Shown in pieces: positions 12,065 to 20,807 of a stretch of DNA of 64,000 nt. Position 1 is the stretch's first letter, and every line of letters begins with the position of its first letter. The notes below the pieces were generated by a model. It saw nothing but the letters and a program-made list of their open reading frames with translations, made no database searches and was not told where the DNA came from. Made by a program: the position numbers and the translations under genes. The DNA is from Lysobacter soyae (GTDB taxonomy: Bacteria > Pseudomonadota > Gammaproteobacteria > Xanthomonadales > Xanthomonadaceae), in the NCBI RefSeq assembly GCF_019551435.1, contig NZ_CP080544.1, positions 248,001 to 312,000 on the forward strand, given 5' to 3'.

Positions 12065-12712
12065 ATGCACGCCGCACGATGGGTCATTTCTGCCGGCCCC
12101 ACTTATGAGGATCTGGATCCGGTGCGATTCATCGGCAACCGCAGCAGCGGCAAGATGGGTTTTGCCGTGGCTGAGGCGGCGCGCGACGCCGGCTTCGAGG
12201 TTGTCTTGATCGCGGGTCCGGTGCATCTTGAAACACCGGATGATGTCACGCGTATTGATGTCAGAAGCGCGGCCGACATGCACGCCGCGGTGATGGGTGC
12301 CTTGCCTGCGGATGTCTATATCGGTGCGGCCGCAGTGGCCGACTTCACGCCCGCGCACGTGGCTGAAAACAAAATCAAGAAACAACCCGACACCACCGGC
12401 CTGACGATTGAACTGACGCGCACGCGCGATATTTTGGCCGAGGTCGCCGTGCATACGTTGCGACCGCGCGTCGTGGTCGGCTTTGCCGCCGAAACGCAAG
12501 ATGTCGTTCAATATGCGCGCGGCAAACTCGAACGCAAACATCTCGACATGATTTGCGCCAACCGCGTCGGCGTGGCGGGCAGCGGTTTCGAGTCAGACCG
12601 GAACACCTTGCAATTGGTTTGGGCCGACGGTGAGGTCACCTTGGGTCCCAACAGCAAACATGCCATCGCCCGCCGTCTTGTCCAACATATCCAGGAAATT
12701 TTTCCGAAATGA
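12065..12712 (+). CDS. coaB: Phosphopantothenate-cysteine ligase (CoaB half of CoaBC)
   Basis: 215 aa from the ATG nine bases after the coaC stop, in the same frame (codons between: TAA, ACG, CGT, ATG). It contains [26 protein letters not shown] with the catalytic Asn region, the AAVADF motif, and KIKK with the CTP-binding lysine. It joins phosphopantothenate to cysteine using CTP. coaC plus coaB (about 400 aa) equals the usual fused CoaBC length, so nothing is missing apart from the fused junction. No good Shine-Dalgarno precedes this ATG, suggesting coupled re-initiation. It overlaps dut by ATGA. Confidence 0.9.
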   Translation: MHAARWVISAGPTYEDLDPVRFIGNRSSGKMGFAVAEAARDAGFEVVLIAGPVHLETPDDVTRIDVRSAADMHAAVMGALPADVYIGAAAVADFTPAHVAENKIKKQPDTTGLTIELTRTRDILAEVAVHTLRPRVVVGFAAETQDVVQYARGKLERKHLDMICANRVGVAGSGFESDRNTLQLVWADGEVTLGPNSKHAIARRLVQHIQEIFPK

Positions 12713-13170
12713 GTCCGCATCGCCTTCAAGTCAAAATCCTGGATTCCCGTTTCGGCAGCGAGTGGCCTTTGCCGGAATACGCGACGTCTGCGAGCGCGGC
12801 CTTGGACTTGCGTGCGGCCGTGCCTTCGTCGATCACCTTGCAGCCGGGTCAAACCGAGCTGCTGCCGTCGGGTTTGAGCATTTATGTCGAAGACCCCGGC
12901 TTGTGCGCAGTCATCCTGCCGCGATCCGGTCTCGGTCACAAACACGGCATCGTTCTCGGCAACGGCACTGGTCTCATCGATGCGGATTACCAAGGCCCGC
13001 TGATGATCAGCATCTGGAATCGCGGCAGCGAGGCTTTTACGATAGAACCGGGCGATCGTATCGCCCAATTGGTGGTACTTCCGATCGTCCGTGTGACACT
13101 GGACGTGGTGGAGACATTTGACGCGAGCGGACGCGGGGAAGGTGGCTTCGGCCACACGGGCGTGCGCTGA
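12709..13170 (+). CDS. dut: dUTP diphosphatase
   Basis: 153 aa, typical trimeric dUTPase. The five conserved motifs are visible: [32 protein letters not shown] and the C-terminal [11 protein letters not shown] arm that closes over the nucleotide. It hydrolyses dUTP to dUMP, keeping uracil out of DNA and feeding thymidylate synthesis. Its ATG overlaps the coaB stop (ATGA), and algC follows after 12 bp, so coaC-coaB-dut-algC is probably one operon. Confidence 0.96.
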   Translation: MSPHRLQVKILDSRFGSEWPLPEYATSASAALDLRAAVPSSITLQPGQTELLPSGLSIYVEDPGLCAVILPRSGLGHKHGIVLGNGTGLIDADYQGPLMISIWNRGSEAFTIEPGDRIAQLVVLPIVRVTLDVVETFDASGRGEGGFGHTGVR

Positions 13171-13182
13171 CAAGGACTATTC

Positions 13183-15525
13183 ATGGCGAACTTGAAATTG
13201 AACATGGGCAAAGCCGGCGGTGATTCGGCAAAAACGGTGCTGGGCGTGTTGCTGCTCGGACTCGGCGGCTTTCTGCTTTGGCAAGGCATCAGTCAAAAGC
13301 AGCAAGGCGACCGCTTGGGCAATGTCGGCAATCTGCGCAACGGGGTGGTGACGGCCTTACGCCCGGTGCTGAAGAAAGCTGTGACCGCGGCAGAGAAAGC
13401 GGCGCATGCGCCCGCCGTGGAATCCGCATTGGCGGCCGGAGATCGTGCCGCGGCTTCACGCGCCTTCGCAAGCGCGTGGCCTGAGGCCAGTGCCGCGGAA
13501 GTGCTATCGCCCGATCTCGAACCCTTGTACGCCGGTTTGCCGGCGAGCGGGTACGGCCGTACCGCTCTGGCCGAATCCGTCATCAACAGCAAGAAAACCG
13601 ATTTGTCCTTCGTCAAAGTCGGCAGCGCCACGGTGCTCGCCGTGGGTGTGCCGTTGAGCAACGGCGACGTGGCACTGGCGCATGTACCTGCAGCGCCGGC
13701 CTTGGCGGTCGTCACTGGCACGCAAACCGATGGCAGCTACGTCGCGCTGCTTCAGGGTCGTTCGACATTGGCGAGTGCCGGTGATGCGAGCATCGCCGAC
13801 AAAGCCAGTGGAGAAAGCACCGACGTCGAAGGGACGCATCTGAAAGTATTGGGCGTGGCCGGTGAGGTTGCGCCGGGCGTGCTCGGGCTCGGTACGTGGC
13901 CGTCGTTGATTCTTGGTTTGCTCGGATTGCTCGGCGGAATCGCCTTGCTGATGGCCCAAGCAAAACGCCGAAAGGCAGCGGCCGAGGCGCGCGCAGCCGA
14001 GGTGCCCGAAGAAGACTCCGGTGCTGTGAAAACTGCAGACGGCAGCACGGTGACCGTTTCCGATTTGGTTGACCAACGTTTGCAAGCCAATCAGGCCGCG
14101 CGCGCCGCACGCGAACAATCACTGCGTGAGATCGCTGCTGTACGTGCCGCTTCGGGCGTCGACAAGAGCATCTTCCGCGCTTACGACATTCGCGGTGTGG
14201 TCGGCGACACATTGTCCAAAGAGGTGGCGCACAAGATCGGGCAGGCCATCGGCAGCTTGATGCATGAAAAAGGCTTGAAAGACATCGTGGTCGGACGTGA
14301 TGGCCGCTTGTCGGGCCCGGACATGGTGGAAGGTCTCACGGCGGGTCTGCGTGCGGCCGGCCGCAACGTCATCGACATCGGCATGGCGCCGACGCCGGTG
14401 GTGTATTTCGGCGCATACGAACTGCGTACCGGAACTTGCGTGGCAGTCACCGGCAGCCATAATCCGCCGGATTACAACGGCTTCAAAATCGTTGTCGGCG
14501 GCACCACCCTCTCGGGGGAGGCCATCACCGATTTGTACACGCGCATCAGCGAAGAACGACTGCATCAAGCGGGTCAGGAAGGCACGCTCGAGTCGCGTGA
14601 CATCAACCCAGCCTACATCGAACGTATCGCTTCAGATATTCAGCTTGAACGGCCTTTGCGCATTGTCGTCGATGCCGGCAATGGTGTTGCCGGCGAAGTC
14701 GGGCCGGCTGTGTTGGAGGCCATCGGTGCCACCGTCGAACGTCTGTACTGCGAGATTGACGGTCATTTCCCGAACCATCATCCCGACCCGAGCGAACCGC
14801 ACAATCTCGAAGACCTTGTGGACATGGTCGCCCGACGCGATGCGGATCTCGGTGTGGCCTTCGACGGCGACGGTGATCGCTTGGGTGTGATCACGCGCGC
14901 CGGGCACAACATCTTCCCGGATCGCTTGTTGATGCTGTTCGCTGACGATGTCCTCAGCCGCAACCCGGGCGCAGTGATCGTCCACGACGTGAAGTGCACC
15001 GGCGCGATCGGTTCCTTCGTCATGGGGCGTGGCGGCAGCCCGATGATGTGGAAGACAGGGCATTCGTTGATCAAAGCCAAAATGAAGGAAGAGGAAGCCG
15101 AGCTCGCCGGTGAAATGAGCGGCCACTTCTTCTTCCAAGAGCGTTGGTACGGATTTGACGACGGCATCTACGCCGCGGCGCGCCTGCTCGAAATTCTGGC
15201 CCGACGTACCGAGAGTGCAGACGAAGTGTTCGCGGAAATTCCCGAAGGCATTTCCACGCCGGAAATCAAAGTGCCGGTCGAAGACCCGCATGCCTTTGTC
15301 GCGCGCTTCGCCCAGTTCAATGATTTCGATGGCGCAAAGCTGACCACGTTGGACGGCCTGCGCGCGGACTGGGTCGATGGTTGGGGCTTGGTGCGTGCAT
15401 CCAATACCACGCCGATTCTGGTGTTGCGTTTTGAAGCCAAGAGCGAAGAACGCCTCGAAGAAATCAAAGGCATTTTCCGCGCCAAGTTGCTTGAAATTGA
15501 TCCGGCATTGACGCTGACGTTCTAA
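13183..15525 (+). CDS. algC: Phosphomannomutase/phosphoglucomutase with membrane-anchored N-terminal extension
   Basis: 780 aa, of which about 450 at the C-terminus are the AlgC/XanA-type alpha-D-phosphohexomutase. KSIFRAYDIRGVVGD begins the domain; the phosphoserine loop is TGSHNPPDYNGFK; the metal loop is DGDGDR; the sugar loop is GEMSGHFFF. The first 320 or so residues are an extension with a transmembrane helix (VLGVLLLGLGGFLLW, about 18-34), an Ala-rich presumably periplasmic part, a second helix (LILGLLGLLGGIALLMA, about 243-260) and a charged coiled linker. It interconverts mannose/glucose 6- and 1-phosphates for exopolysaccharide and LPS precursors. A Shine-Dalgarno AAGGA lies 7 bp before the ATG. 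Confidence 0.93.
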   Translation: MANLKLNMGKAGGDSAKTVLGVLLLGLGGFLLWQGISQKQQGDRLGNVGNLRNGVVTALRPVLKKAVTAAEKAAHAPAVESALAAGDRAAASRAFASAWPEASAAEVLSPDLEPLYAGLPASGYGRTALAESVINSKKTDLSFVKVGSATVLAVGVPLSNGDVALAHVPAAPALAVVTGTQTDGSYVALLQGRSTLASAGDASIADKASGESTDVEGTHLKVLGVAGEVAPGVLGLGTWPSLILGLLGLLGGIALLMAQAKRRKAAAEARAAEVPEEDSGAVKTADGSTVTVSDLVDQRLQANQAARAAREQSLREIAAVRAASGVDKSIFRAYDIRGVVGDTLSKEVAHKIGQAIGSLMHEKGLKDIVVGRDGRLSGPDMVEGLTAGLRAAGRNVIDIGMAPTPVVYFGAYELRTGTCVAVTGSHNPPDYNGFKIVVGGTTLSGEAITDLYTRISEERLHQAGQEGTLESRDINPAYIERIASDIQLERPLRIVVDAGNGVAGEVGPAVLEAIGATVERLYCEIDGHFPNHHPDPSEPHNLEDLVDMVARRDADLGVAFDGDGDRLGVITRAGHNIFPDRLLMLFADDVLSRNPGAVIVHDVKCTGAIGSFVMGRGGSPMMWKTGHSLIKAKMKEEEAELAGEMSGHFFFQERWYGFDDGIYAAARLLEILARRTESADEVFAEIPEGISTPEIKVPVEDPHAFVARFAQFNDFDGAKLTTLDGLRADWVDGWGLVRASNTTPILVLRFEAKSEERLEEIKGIFRAKLLEIDPALTLTF

Positions 15526-15531
15526 GACAAC

Positions 15532-15558
15532 GCACGCGCCCCGACACGGGGCGCGTGC
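15532..15558. terminator. Bidirectional terminator-like hairpin between algC and nrdB
   Basis: Perfect 11-bp GC-rich inverted repeat: arms GCACGCGCCCC (15532-15542) and GGGGCGCGTGC (15548-15558) with a 5-nt loop. It lies between the convergent stops of algC and nrdB. The following T-tract is poor on both strands, so termination efficiency is inferred from position and stem strength only. Confidence 0.6.
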
Positions 15559-15570
15559 TTGAAACGTGGA

Positions 15571-16584
15571 TCAGAACGCCTGGTCGAACGCCACCTCGCC
15601 GCTAACCCCCACCTGATACGCCGACACGCGCCGCTCGAAGAAGTTGGTGAGCTCCTGCACGTCCTGCAGATCCATGAACGGGAAGGGATTGTGCGCATGG
15701 AAGTGTTTCGGCATACCGAGTTGCTGCAAACGCTGGTCGGCGCAGTACTCGAGGTAGGCGCGCATATCCCGCAACGACAAGCCGGCCACGCCGCCTGACA
15801 AGGTGTCTTCCGCAAAGGCGTACTCGCAGTCGACGGCTTCCTTCAGCATCTCGACCACGCGCGCCTGCAAATCCGCATCGAACAGGCCGGGTTCTTCGGC
15901 ACGTACGGTGTCGATCACTTCAAACGCGAACGCCATGTGCGCACTCTCATCACGAAACACCCAGTTGGTGCCCGAGGCCAGCCCATGCAAGAGTCCGCGT
16001 GAGCGCAGGTAATACACATAGGCAAACGCACCGAAGAAGAACAGCCCTTCGATACAGGCGGCAAAGCACACCAGATTGAGCAAGAATGTCTGGCGCTGCT
16101 CACGTGTCTCGATGCGCTGCAAATCTTGCAGGCTGTTGATCCACTTGAAACAGAAGTCCGCTTTCTTGCGAATGGACGGAATCGTCTCGACAGCGGCGAA
16201 CGCTTTGGCACGTGCCGCAGGATCGGGCAGATAGGTGTCGAGCAAGGTCAGATAGAACTGCACGTGCAGGGCTTCTTCATACAACTGCCGTGACAAGTAC
16301 ATCCGCGCTTCCGGTGCGTTGATGTGCTGGTAAAGATTCAGCACCAGGTTGTTGGCGACGATGGAATCGCCGGTGGCGAAAAATGCCACCAAACGTTCTA
16401 TCAGGTGCCGCTCGGCCTCGCCGAATTTGTGCGCCAGATCTTTCACGTCCAAGGAGAAATCCACTTCCTCCACCGTCCAGGTGTTGCGGATGGCGCTGCG
16501 ATACATCTCGTAGAACTTCGGGTAGCGCATCGGACGGAGGGTGAGCTCGAAACCCGGATCGAGCAGGTGTTTTCCAGCAGTCAT
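15571..16584 (-). CDS. nrdB: Ribonucleoside-diphosphate reductase beta subunit (class Ia)
   Basis: 337 aa. Ferritin-like R2 protein: the iron ligands lie in FGEAERH, LYEEALHVQFY and the ACIEGLFFFGAFAY / RDESAHMAFA segments, and the radical tyrosine follows the first EExxH-type motif. The C-terminus (GEVAFDQAF) is the tail that docks on NrdA. With NrdA it makes dNDPs under oxygen. The ATG overlaps the nrdA stop (ATGA at 16581-16584), so translation is coupled. Confidence 0.95.
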   Translation of the reverse strand: MTAGKHLLDPGFELTLRPMRYPKFYEMYRSAIRNTWTVEEVDFSLDVKDLAHKFGEAERHLIERLVAFFATGDSIVANNLVLNLYQHINAPEARMYLSRQLYEEALHVQFYLTLLDTYLPDPAARAKAFAAVETIPSIRKKADFCFKWINSLQDLQRIETREQRQTFLLNLVCFAACIEGLFFFGAFAYVYYLRSRGLLHGLASGTNWVFRDESAHMAFAFEVIDTVRAEEPGLFDADLQARVVEMLKEAVDCEYAFAEDTLSGGVAGLSLRDMRAYLEYCADQRLQQLGMPKHFHAHNPFPFMDLQDVQELTNFFERRVSAYQVGVSGEVAFDQAF

Positions 16585-18983
16585 TGGCAGGCCTCACAGG
16601 TTTCAGGATTTTCAAGCGAACAGGCGAGCGCCGCTTGATCGGAGACAGTGCCGGCCAAGGTGGTTTTGGCGATGCGGGTCGCCGGACGCGAACGCAGGTA
16701 GTAGGTCGTTTTGACGCCGCGCTTCCAGGCATACATGTACATCGACGACATCGCGCCGATGTTCGGATTTTCCATAAACAAATTGAGTGAGGCCGACTGA
16801 TCAATGAATGCACCGCGGTCGGCGGCCATGTCGATCAAGCCGCGCATCGGCACTTCCCAAGTCGTCCGGTACACGTCTCGCAACACCTGCGGAATCGACG
16901 CGATCCCTTGAATCGAGCCTTCCGCATGTTTGATCGATTCACGCATTTCAGCGGTCCAAAGCCCCAGTTTCTTGAGCTCATCCACCAAGTAGCGGTTCAC
17001 CTGCAGGAAGTCGCCGGACAAAGTTTCGCGCTTGAACAAATTGCTGGTTTGCGGTTCGACGCACTCGTAGCAGCCGGCAATGGAGGCGATGGTCGCGGTC
17101 GGGGCAATCGCAATCAGCAAGGAATTGCGCAAGCCATTCGCTTGAATCCTTGCCCGCAAGGCTTGCCAGCGTTCACTGTCGGCAGGCACCACACCCCAAC
17201 TGTCGAATTGCAATTCACCGTAGGCGGCGCGCGTCTCGTTGAAATTCGGATGCGCACCGCGTTCGATGGCCAACTCGCAGGAAGTATCCAACGCATGGAA
17301 ATAAATGGTTTCGGCGATACGTAGGGAAAGGGCGCGCGCCGCGTCCGAATCAAAGGGCAGGCGCAGCTTGAAGAACACATCCTGCAAACCCATCATGCCG
17401 AGCCCGACCGGCCGCCAGCGCAAGTTGCCGCGACGTGCGGATTCGATCGGGTAGAAATTCAAATCGATGACGCGATCCAGTTGCCGCACAGCTTGTTGCA
17501 CCGTTTCGCCGAGCTTGTCGAAATCGAAATCGCCATGGGCGTCGAAATGGCGGGACAGATTGATCGAGCCCAAATTGCAGACCGCGGTTTCATCGGAAGA
17601 GGTGACCTCGAGAATCTCCGTGCACAAGTTGGACAGATGAATCACGTTGCCGGGCTTGGCCGTCTGATTGCTCTTGCGGTTGCAATGATCTTTGAAGGTC
17701 ATCCAGCCATTGCCGGTTTGCGCCAGGGTCCGCATCATGCGCGCGTAGAGCTCACGCGCCGGCATTTGTTTTGCGAACTTGTTTTGCGCTTCCGCCTGCG
17801 TGTACGCGTGCTCGAAGTCCTGACCGAACAAGTCCACCAACTCGGGGGTCACGCGCGGGTCAAACAACGACCAAATGGCATCTTCTTCGACGCGCCGCAT
17901 GAAGAGGTCCGGAATCCAGTTCGCCAGATTCAGGTTGTGCGTACGACGTGCTTCATCACCGGTGTTGTCGCGCAACTCCAAGAAAGATTCGATATCGGCA
18001 TGCCAAGGTTCCAGATACACGCAGGCCGCACCTTTGCGCTTGCCGCCTTGATTCACTGCGGCAACCGAGGCATCGAGGGTTTTCAAGAACGGCACCACGC
18101 CGTTGGAATGGCCGTTGGTGGACCGGATCAAGGAACCGCTGGCGCGAACACGCGAGAACGAGACGCCGATGCCGCCGCTGAATTTGGAGAGCTGGGCGAT
18201 GTCGCCGTATTTCGCGTAGATCGCCTCCAAGGTATCTTCCGGCGAATCGAGCAAGAAACAGCTCGACAATTGCTCGTGGCAGGTACCGCTGTTGAAGAGC
18301 GTGGGTGAGCTCGGAATGTATTCCAGGTTCGCCATCGTGTTGTACAGCGCAATGGCTTCGCCGGCGTCTTCGCTCAATGCGCACGCAATGCGCATGAAGA
18401 ATTGTTGCGGTGTCTCAATCACCAACCGCAAATGCGGATGACGCAGCAAGTAACGGTCGTACAGCGTACGCAAACCGAAATACTCGAAATGCAAATTGCA
18501 GGCCGGATCAATCGCCGCATTCAATTTGCGCGCATTGGTTTGCACGAACTCCAGCAAACGATCGTTGATCAGACCGGTTTCGTGCCCGCGCATCACCGAT
18601 TGCGAAAACGCGTGAATCTCTTGGCCGGTGACTTCCTTCTCGATCACCTCGGCGAGCAGGCGCGCAGCAAGCTTGCCGTACTCCGGCTCTTCACCCGTCA
18701 GCAGGGCCGCGGTGCGGATCGAGAGTTCGTCCAACTCGCGCGTCGTCGCGCCGTCATACAAACCGGAAATGGTGCGCGTCGCCACGCGCATGGGTTCAAC
18801 TGCATGCAAGCCATCCGCCGCACGCGCGATGGCGCGCACAATCTTGTTGAGATCGACCAGTTCGGCGTGGCCGTTACGCTTGCGCACCCGCATGCCTGAG
18901 GCCGTCGGGGGCGGCGTCAGATCGAAAGCGGGATCGGGTGGTGAAACCGGTTCAAGTACGGCGTTTTCGTTGGTCTGTGTCAT
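16581..18983 (-). CDS. nrdA: Ribonucleoside-diphosphate reductase alpha subunit (class Ia)
   Basis: 800 aa from MTQTNENAVLEP; the frame is open 43 codons further but those codons lie in the leader, and AGGAG sits 8 bp before this ATG. An N-terminal ATP-cone (VRKRNGHAELVDLNKIVRAIARA, about 33-120) gives overall activity control. The catalytic barrel has NSGTCHEQLSSCFLL, the finger-loop NLCTEIL and the NLGSINLSR segment; the C-terminus ends CEACQ, the redox-shuttle cysteine pair. It is a B12-independent reductase, yet a cobalamin riboswitch lies in its leader (19163-19339), implying repression when B12 is available. Confidence 0.95.
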   Translation of the reverse strand: MTQTNENAVLEPVSPPDPAFDLTPPPTASGMRVRKRNGHAELVDLNKIVRAIARAADGLHAVEPMRVATRTISGLYDGATTRELDELSIRTAALLTGEEPEYGKLAARLLAEVIEKEVTGQEIHAFSQSVMRGHETGLINDRLLEFVQTNARKLNAAIDPACNLHFEYFGLRTLYDRYLLRHPHLRLVIETPQQFFMRIACALSEDAGEAIALYNTMANLEYIPSSPTLFNSGTCHEQLSSCFLLDSPEDTLEAIYAKYGDIAQLSKFSGGIGVSFSRVRASGSLIRSTNGHSNGVVPFLKTLDASVAAVNQGGKRKGAACVYLEPWHADIESFLELRDNTGDEARRTHNLNLANWIPDLFMRRVEEDAIWSLFDPRVTPELVDLFGQDFEHAYTQAEAQNKFAKQMPARELYARMMRTLAQTGNGWMTFKDHCNRKSNQTAKPGNVIHLSNLCTEILEVTSSDETAVCNLGSINLSRHFDAHGDFDFDKLGETVQQAVRQLDRVIDLNFYPIESARRGNLRWRPVGLGMMGLQDVFFKLRLPFDSDAARALSLRIAETIYFHALDTSCELAIERGAHPNFNETRAAYGELQFDSWGVVPADSERWQALRARIQANGLRNSLLIAIAPTATIASIAGCYECVEPQTSNLFKRETLSGDFLQVNRYLVDELKKLGLWTAEMRESIKHAEGSIQGIASIPQVLRDVYRTTWEVPMRGLIDMAADRGAFIDQSASLNLFMENPNIGAMSSMYMYAWKRGVKTTYYLRSRPATRIAKTTLAGTVSDQAALACSLENPETCEACQ

Positions 18984-18984
18984 G

Positions 18985-19001
18985 CAATCCACTCCTGATT
19001 G
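18985..19001 (-). promoter_or_regulatory. Short stem around the nrdA Shine-Dalgarno
   Basis: On the minus strand CAATC, AGGAGTG, GATTG reads as a 5-bp stem with the AGGAG ribosome site in the loop, one base before the nrdA ATG. It may be part of the expression platform of the upstream cobalamin riboswitch; this is inference, as the stem is short. Confidence 0.4.
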
Positions 19002-19162
19002 ATGCACGCGTTGTCGGCCCTCGCAGACAACAGACGGCAAGCAAGATTCAGGATGGACGGATGGTGTCGCAGAACCCAAGACGCCGGCGGCGCGTTCTGC
19101 TGCACCAGCCATCTCCCCCCGGAGACCTTGCGGCCGGCACCACGCGTTGTGCTTCGCGCGGC

Positions 19163-19339
19163 TGTCGGCAGGTCTTCGGGCTTATGGACACCGTCCGTAT
19201 CAGGACGACCTACTTTCGCTGCTTCCCGGCGTCACAACACCAGTGCAATCTGCGATTTCGTTTCCAAGTACCGCTGCGGGGCAGCGCCGGATTCAAACCG
19301 GCTTCCCTTTTCATCCGTGGGGTGGCCACGGAACCGACA
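19163..19339 (-). ncRNA. Cobalamin (AdoCbl) riboswitch upstream of nrdAB
   Basis: Read on the minus strand, the region has the conserved cobalamin-aptamer elements: GATGAAAAGGGAA, then CCGGTTTGAATCCGGCGC, then GCTGCCCCGCAGCGG, and further on the B12-box-like AAGCCCGAAGACCTGCC. P1 can form between TGTCGG (19339-19334) and CCGACA (19168-19163). The aptamer is about 177 nt and is followed by a leader of about 180 nt before nrdA, which includes a GGTCTCC/GGAGA stem. Established knowledge: such switches turn off B12-independent isozymes or B12 genes when adenosylcobalamin binds. Its placement predicts that a B12-dependent (class II) reductase exists elsewhere in the genome. Confidence 0.9.
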
Positions 19340-19360
19340 CCCCCAAGATACAGGGGGTGT
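19337..19360. repeat. Inverted repeat immediately 5' of the riboswitch
   Basis: 8-bp arms ACACCCCC (19337-19344) and GGGGGTGT (19353-19360) with an 8-nt loop. It lies between the stop of the 216-aa gene upstream and the riboswitch, so it may terminate the upstream transcript. Its 3' arm shares three bases (TGT, minus strand) with the proposed P1 5' strand of the aptamer, so the two helices compete partly. Confidence 0.55.
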
Positions 19361-19394
19361 AGGAATTAGGCAACACAAGATGTGGCGGTTTTCT

Positions 19395-20045
19395 TTATTT
19401 CGACAAGGGAATCACCGGGCCGTCCAACGGCACCAGTTTGGCCTTGCGGTAACGCACGACAGCGGCTTGGTAATCGGTGTCGATCTTGTCTTTCTCGGCG
19501 CGCATCTGGTTGAGACTATTCATCGTGCTGATCAAGACATTGCGTTGGCTGGTCACCGCATCCGCTTGCGCCTTGCTCACCGGCTTGCCGCTCATTTCGG
19601 CCTCGGCCGCTTGCTGCAAAACCGCGATCAAGGCTTTGCGCTGGGTCGAGAGCGACGCTGTTGCGGCCATCACGCTGCCTTTGGAAATATCCAGCCGCAA
19701 TTGATAAGCGCGATTCAAATCCTGCTCGCTCGGGTAGGACTCGGCCAAAGCCATCTGCTCGCGGGCCTCGCGAGCCTTCTCTTCATCGCTGCGGGTGCGG
19801 GCGGCGTTGGCTGCATCCGCTGCCGCACGTTCGGCCGGCGACAACACACGGCCTTGCGAATCAGTCATGACGCCTTGGGCGTTATAGACCTTTCGTGCGC
19901 TGTTTGCCGCACTTGCCGGCATGGCATCGCCGCACACCTGGCGGCCGCCCTCTTGCCAACAGGTCACCTTGCGCTCTTGTGCACCCACCGCGGCGGTCGC
20001 GCTTAAACACAGAACGGATATTGCTATAGCGTTTTGAAATTTCAT
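19395..20045 (-). CDS. Secreted coiled-coil protein of unknown function
   Basis: 216 aa. A Sec signal peptide (MKFQNAIAISVLCLSATAAVGA) is followed by a small two-cysteine segment (VTCWQEGGRQVCGDAMPA) resembling the start of DUF4124-type periplasmic proteins, then a highly charged Ala/Glu/Arg-rich helical region (about 65-200) likely to form a coiled coil. No enzyme motif was recognised. It follows pyrE on the same strand after 15 bp and precedes the nrd riboswitch; a role in the cell envelope is only a guess. Confidence 0.65.
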   Translation of the reverse strand: MKFQNAIAISVLCLSATAAVGAQERKVTCWQEGGRQVCGDAMPASAANSARKVYNAQGVMTDSQGRVLSPAERAAADAANAARTRSDEEKAREAREQMALAESYPSEQDLNRAYQLRLDISKGSVMAATASLSTQRKALIAVLQQAAEAEMSGKPVSKAQADAVTSQRNVLISTMNSLNQMRAEKDKIDTDYQAAVVRYRKAKLVPLDGPVIPLSK

Positions 20046-20060
20046 GACTGGATCCCCCGA

Positions 20061-20723
20061 TCAATTGCTGCCATAGCTTGAACGATACGCCAGCAATGCG
20101 TCGTGGTGTAGTTGAAGGGTGGCATCGTCAGCCGCAAAGGCGAGCAAGTCGGCGAGGGTCGCCACGGCGACCACAGGCACACCGGTGCTGTTGCGTACCG
20201 AATCGACGGCTGAAATCGGCTGCGCGGGATCGAGAATCTCCTGGCGGTCCAAGGCAATAACCACCCCTGCGACCGTGCCGCCCGCCGTCTCGATATGGCT
20301 GATGGCCTCACGGATCGCCGTGCCCGCGGTAATGACGTCATCGACGATCAAGACGCGTTTGCCCGCGACGGATGCGCCCATCAAGGTGCCGCCTTCGCCG
20401 TGCGTCTTCGCCTCTTTCCGGTTGAACGCCACGTCCAAATCGCGGCCGCGCCTTGCAAGTTCGCACGCGAGCGACGTGGACAGAGGAATCCCCTTGTAAG
20501 CAGGCCCGAACAGCATGTCGAATGCCACACCGTTTTCGGCCAACGCATCCGCATAACATTCAGCCAGCGCCAGCAACGAGGCGCCCGTGTTGAATTGCCC
20601 GGCGTTGAAGAAGTAGGGACTGCTGCGACCCGATTTCAAAGTGAACGCGCCGAATCGCAATGCGTCCATGCGCATCGCCAGTTCGAGAAAGCGACGTCGG
20701 GTTGCCGGAAGTGCCGGATTCAT
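20061..20723 (-). CDS. pyrE: Orotate phosphoribosyltransferase
   Basis: 220 aa from MNPALPATRRRFLELAMRMDALRFG; upstream in-frame codons overlap the divergent exonuclease gene and are not homologous. Type I PRTase: FTLKSGRSSPYFFNAG, the YKGIPLS loop, FNRKEAKTHGEGG with the catalytic lysine, and the PRPP loop VLIVDDVITAGTA. It converts orotate plus PRPP to OMP in pyrimidine synthesis. Divergent from the exonuclease III gene, as in many proteobacteria where an AP endonuclease gene neighbours pyrE. Confidence 0.96.
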   Translation of the reverse strand: MNPALPATRRRFLELAMRMDALRFGAFTLKSGRSSPYFFNAGQFNTGASLLALAECYADALAENGVAFDMLFGPAYKGIPLSTSLACELARRGRDLDVAFNRKEAKTHGEGGTLMGASVAGKRVLIVDDVITAGTAIREAISHIETAGGTVAGVVIALDRQEILDPAQPISAVDSVRNSTGVPVVAVATLADLLAFAADDATLQLHHDALLAYRSSYGSN

Positions 20724-20807
20724 GCGTTGTGTCCACCGTTCATTAGACGCATCAATGATACGGAATTTGCTTGCTATCATCGAATTCGATAGTTCCTTGG
20801 ACGCTCC

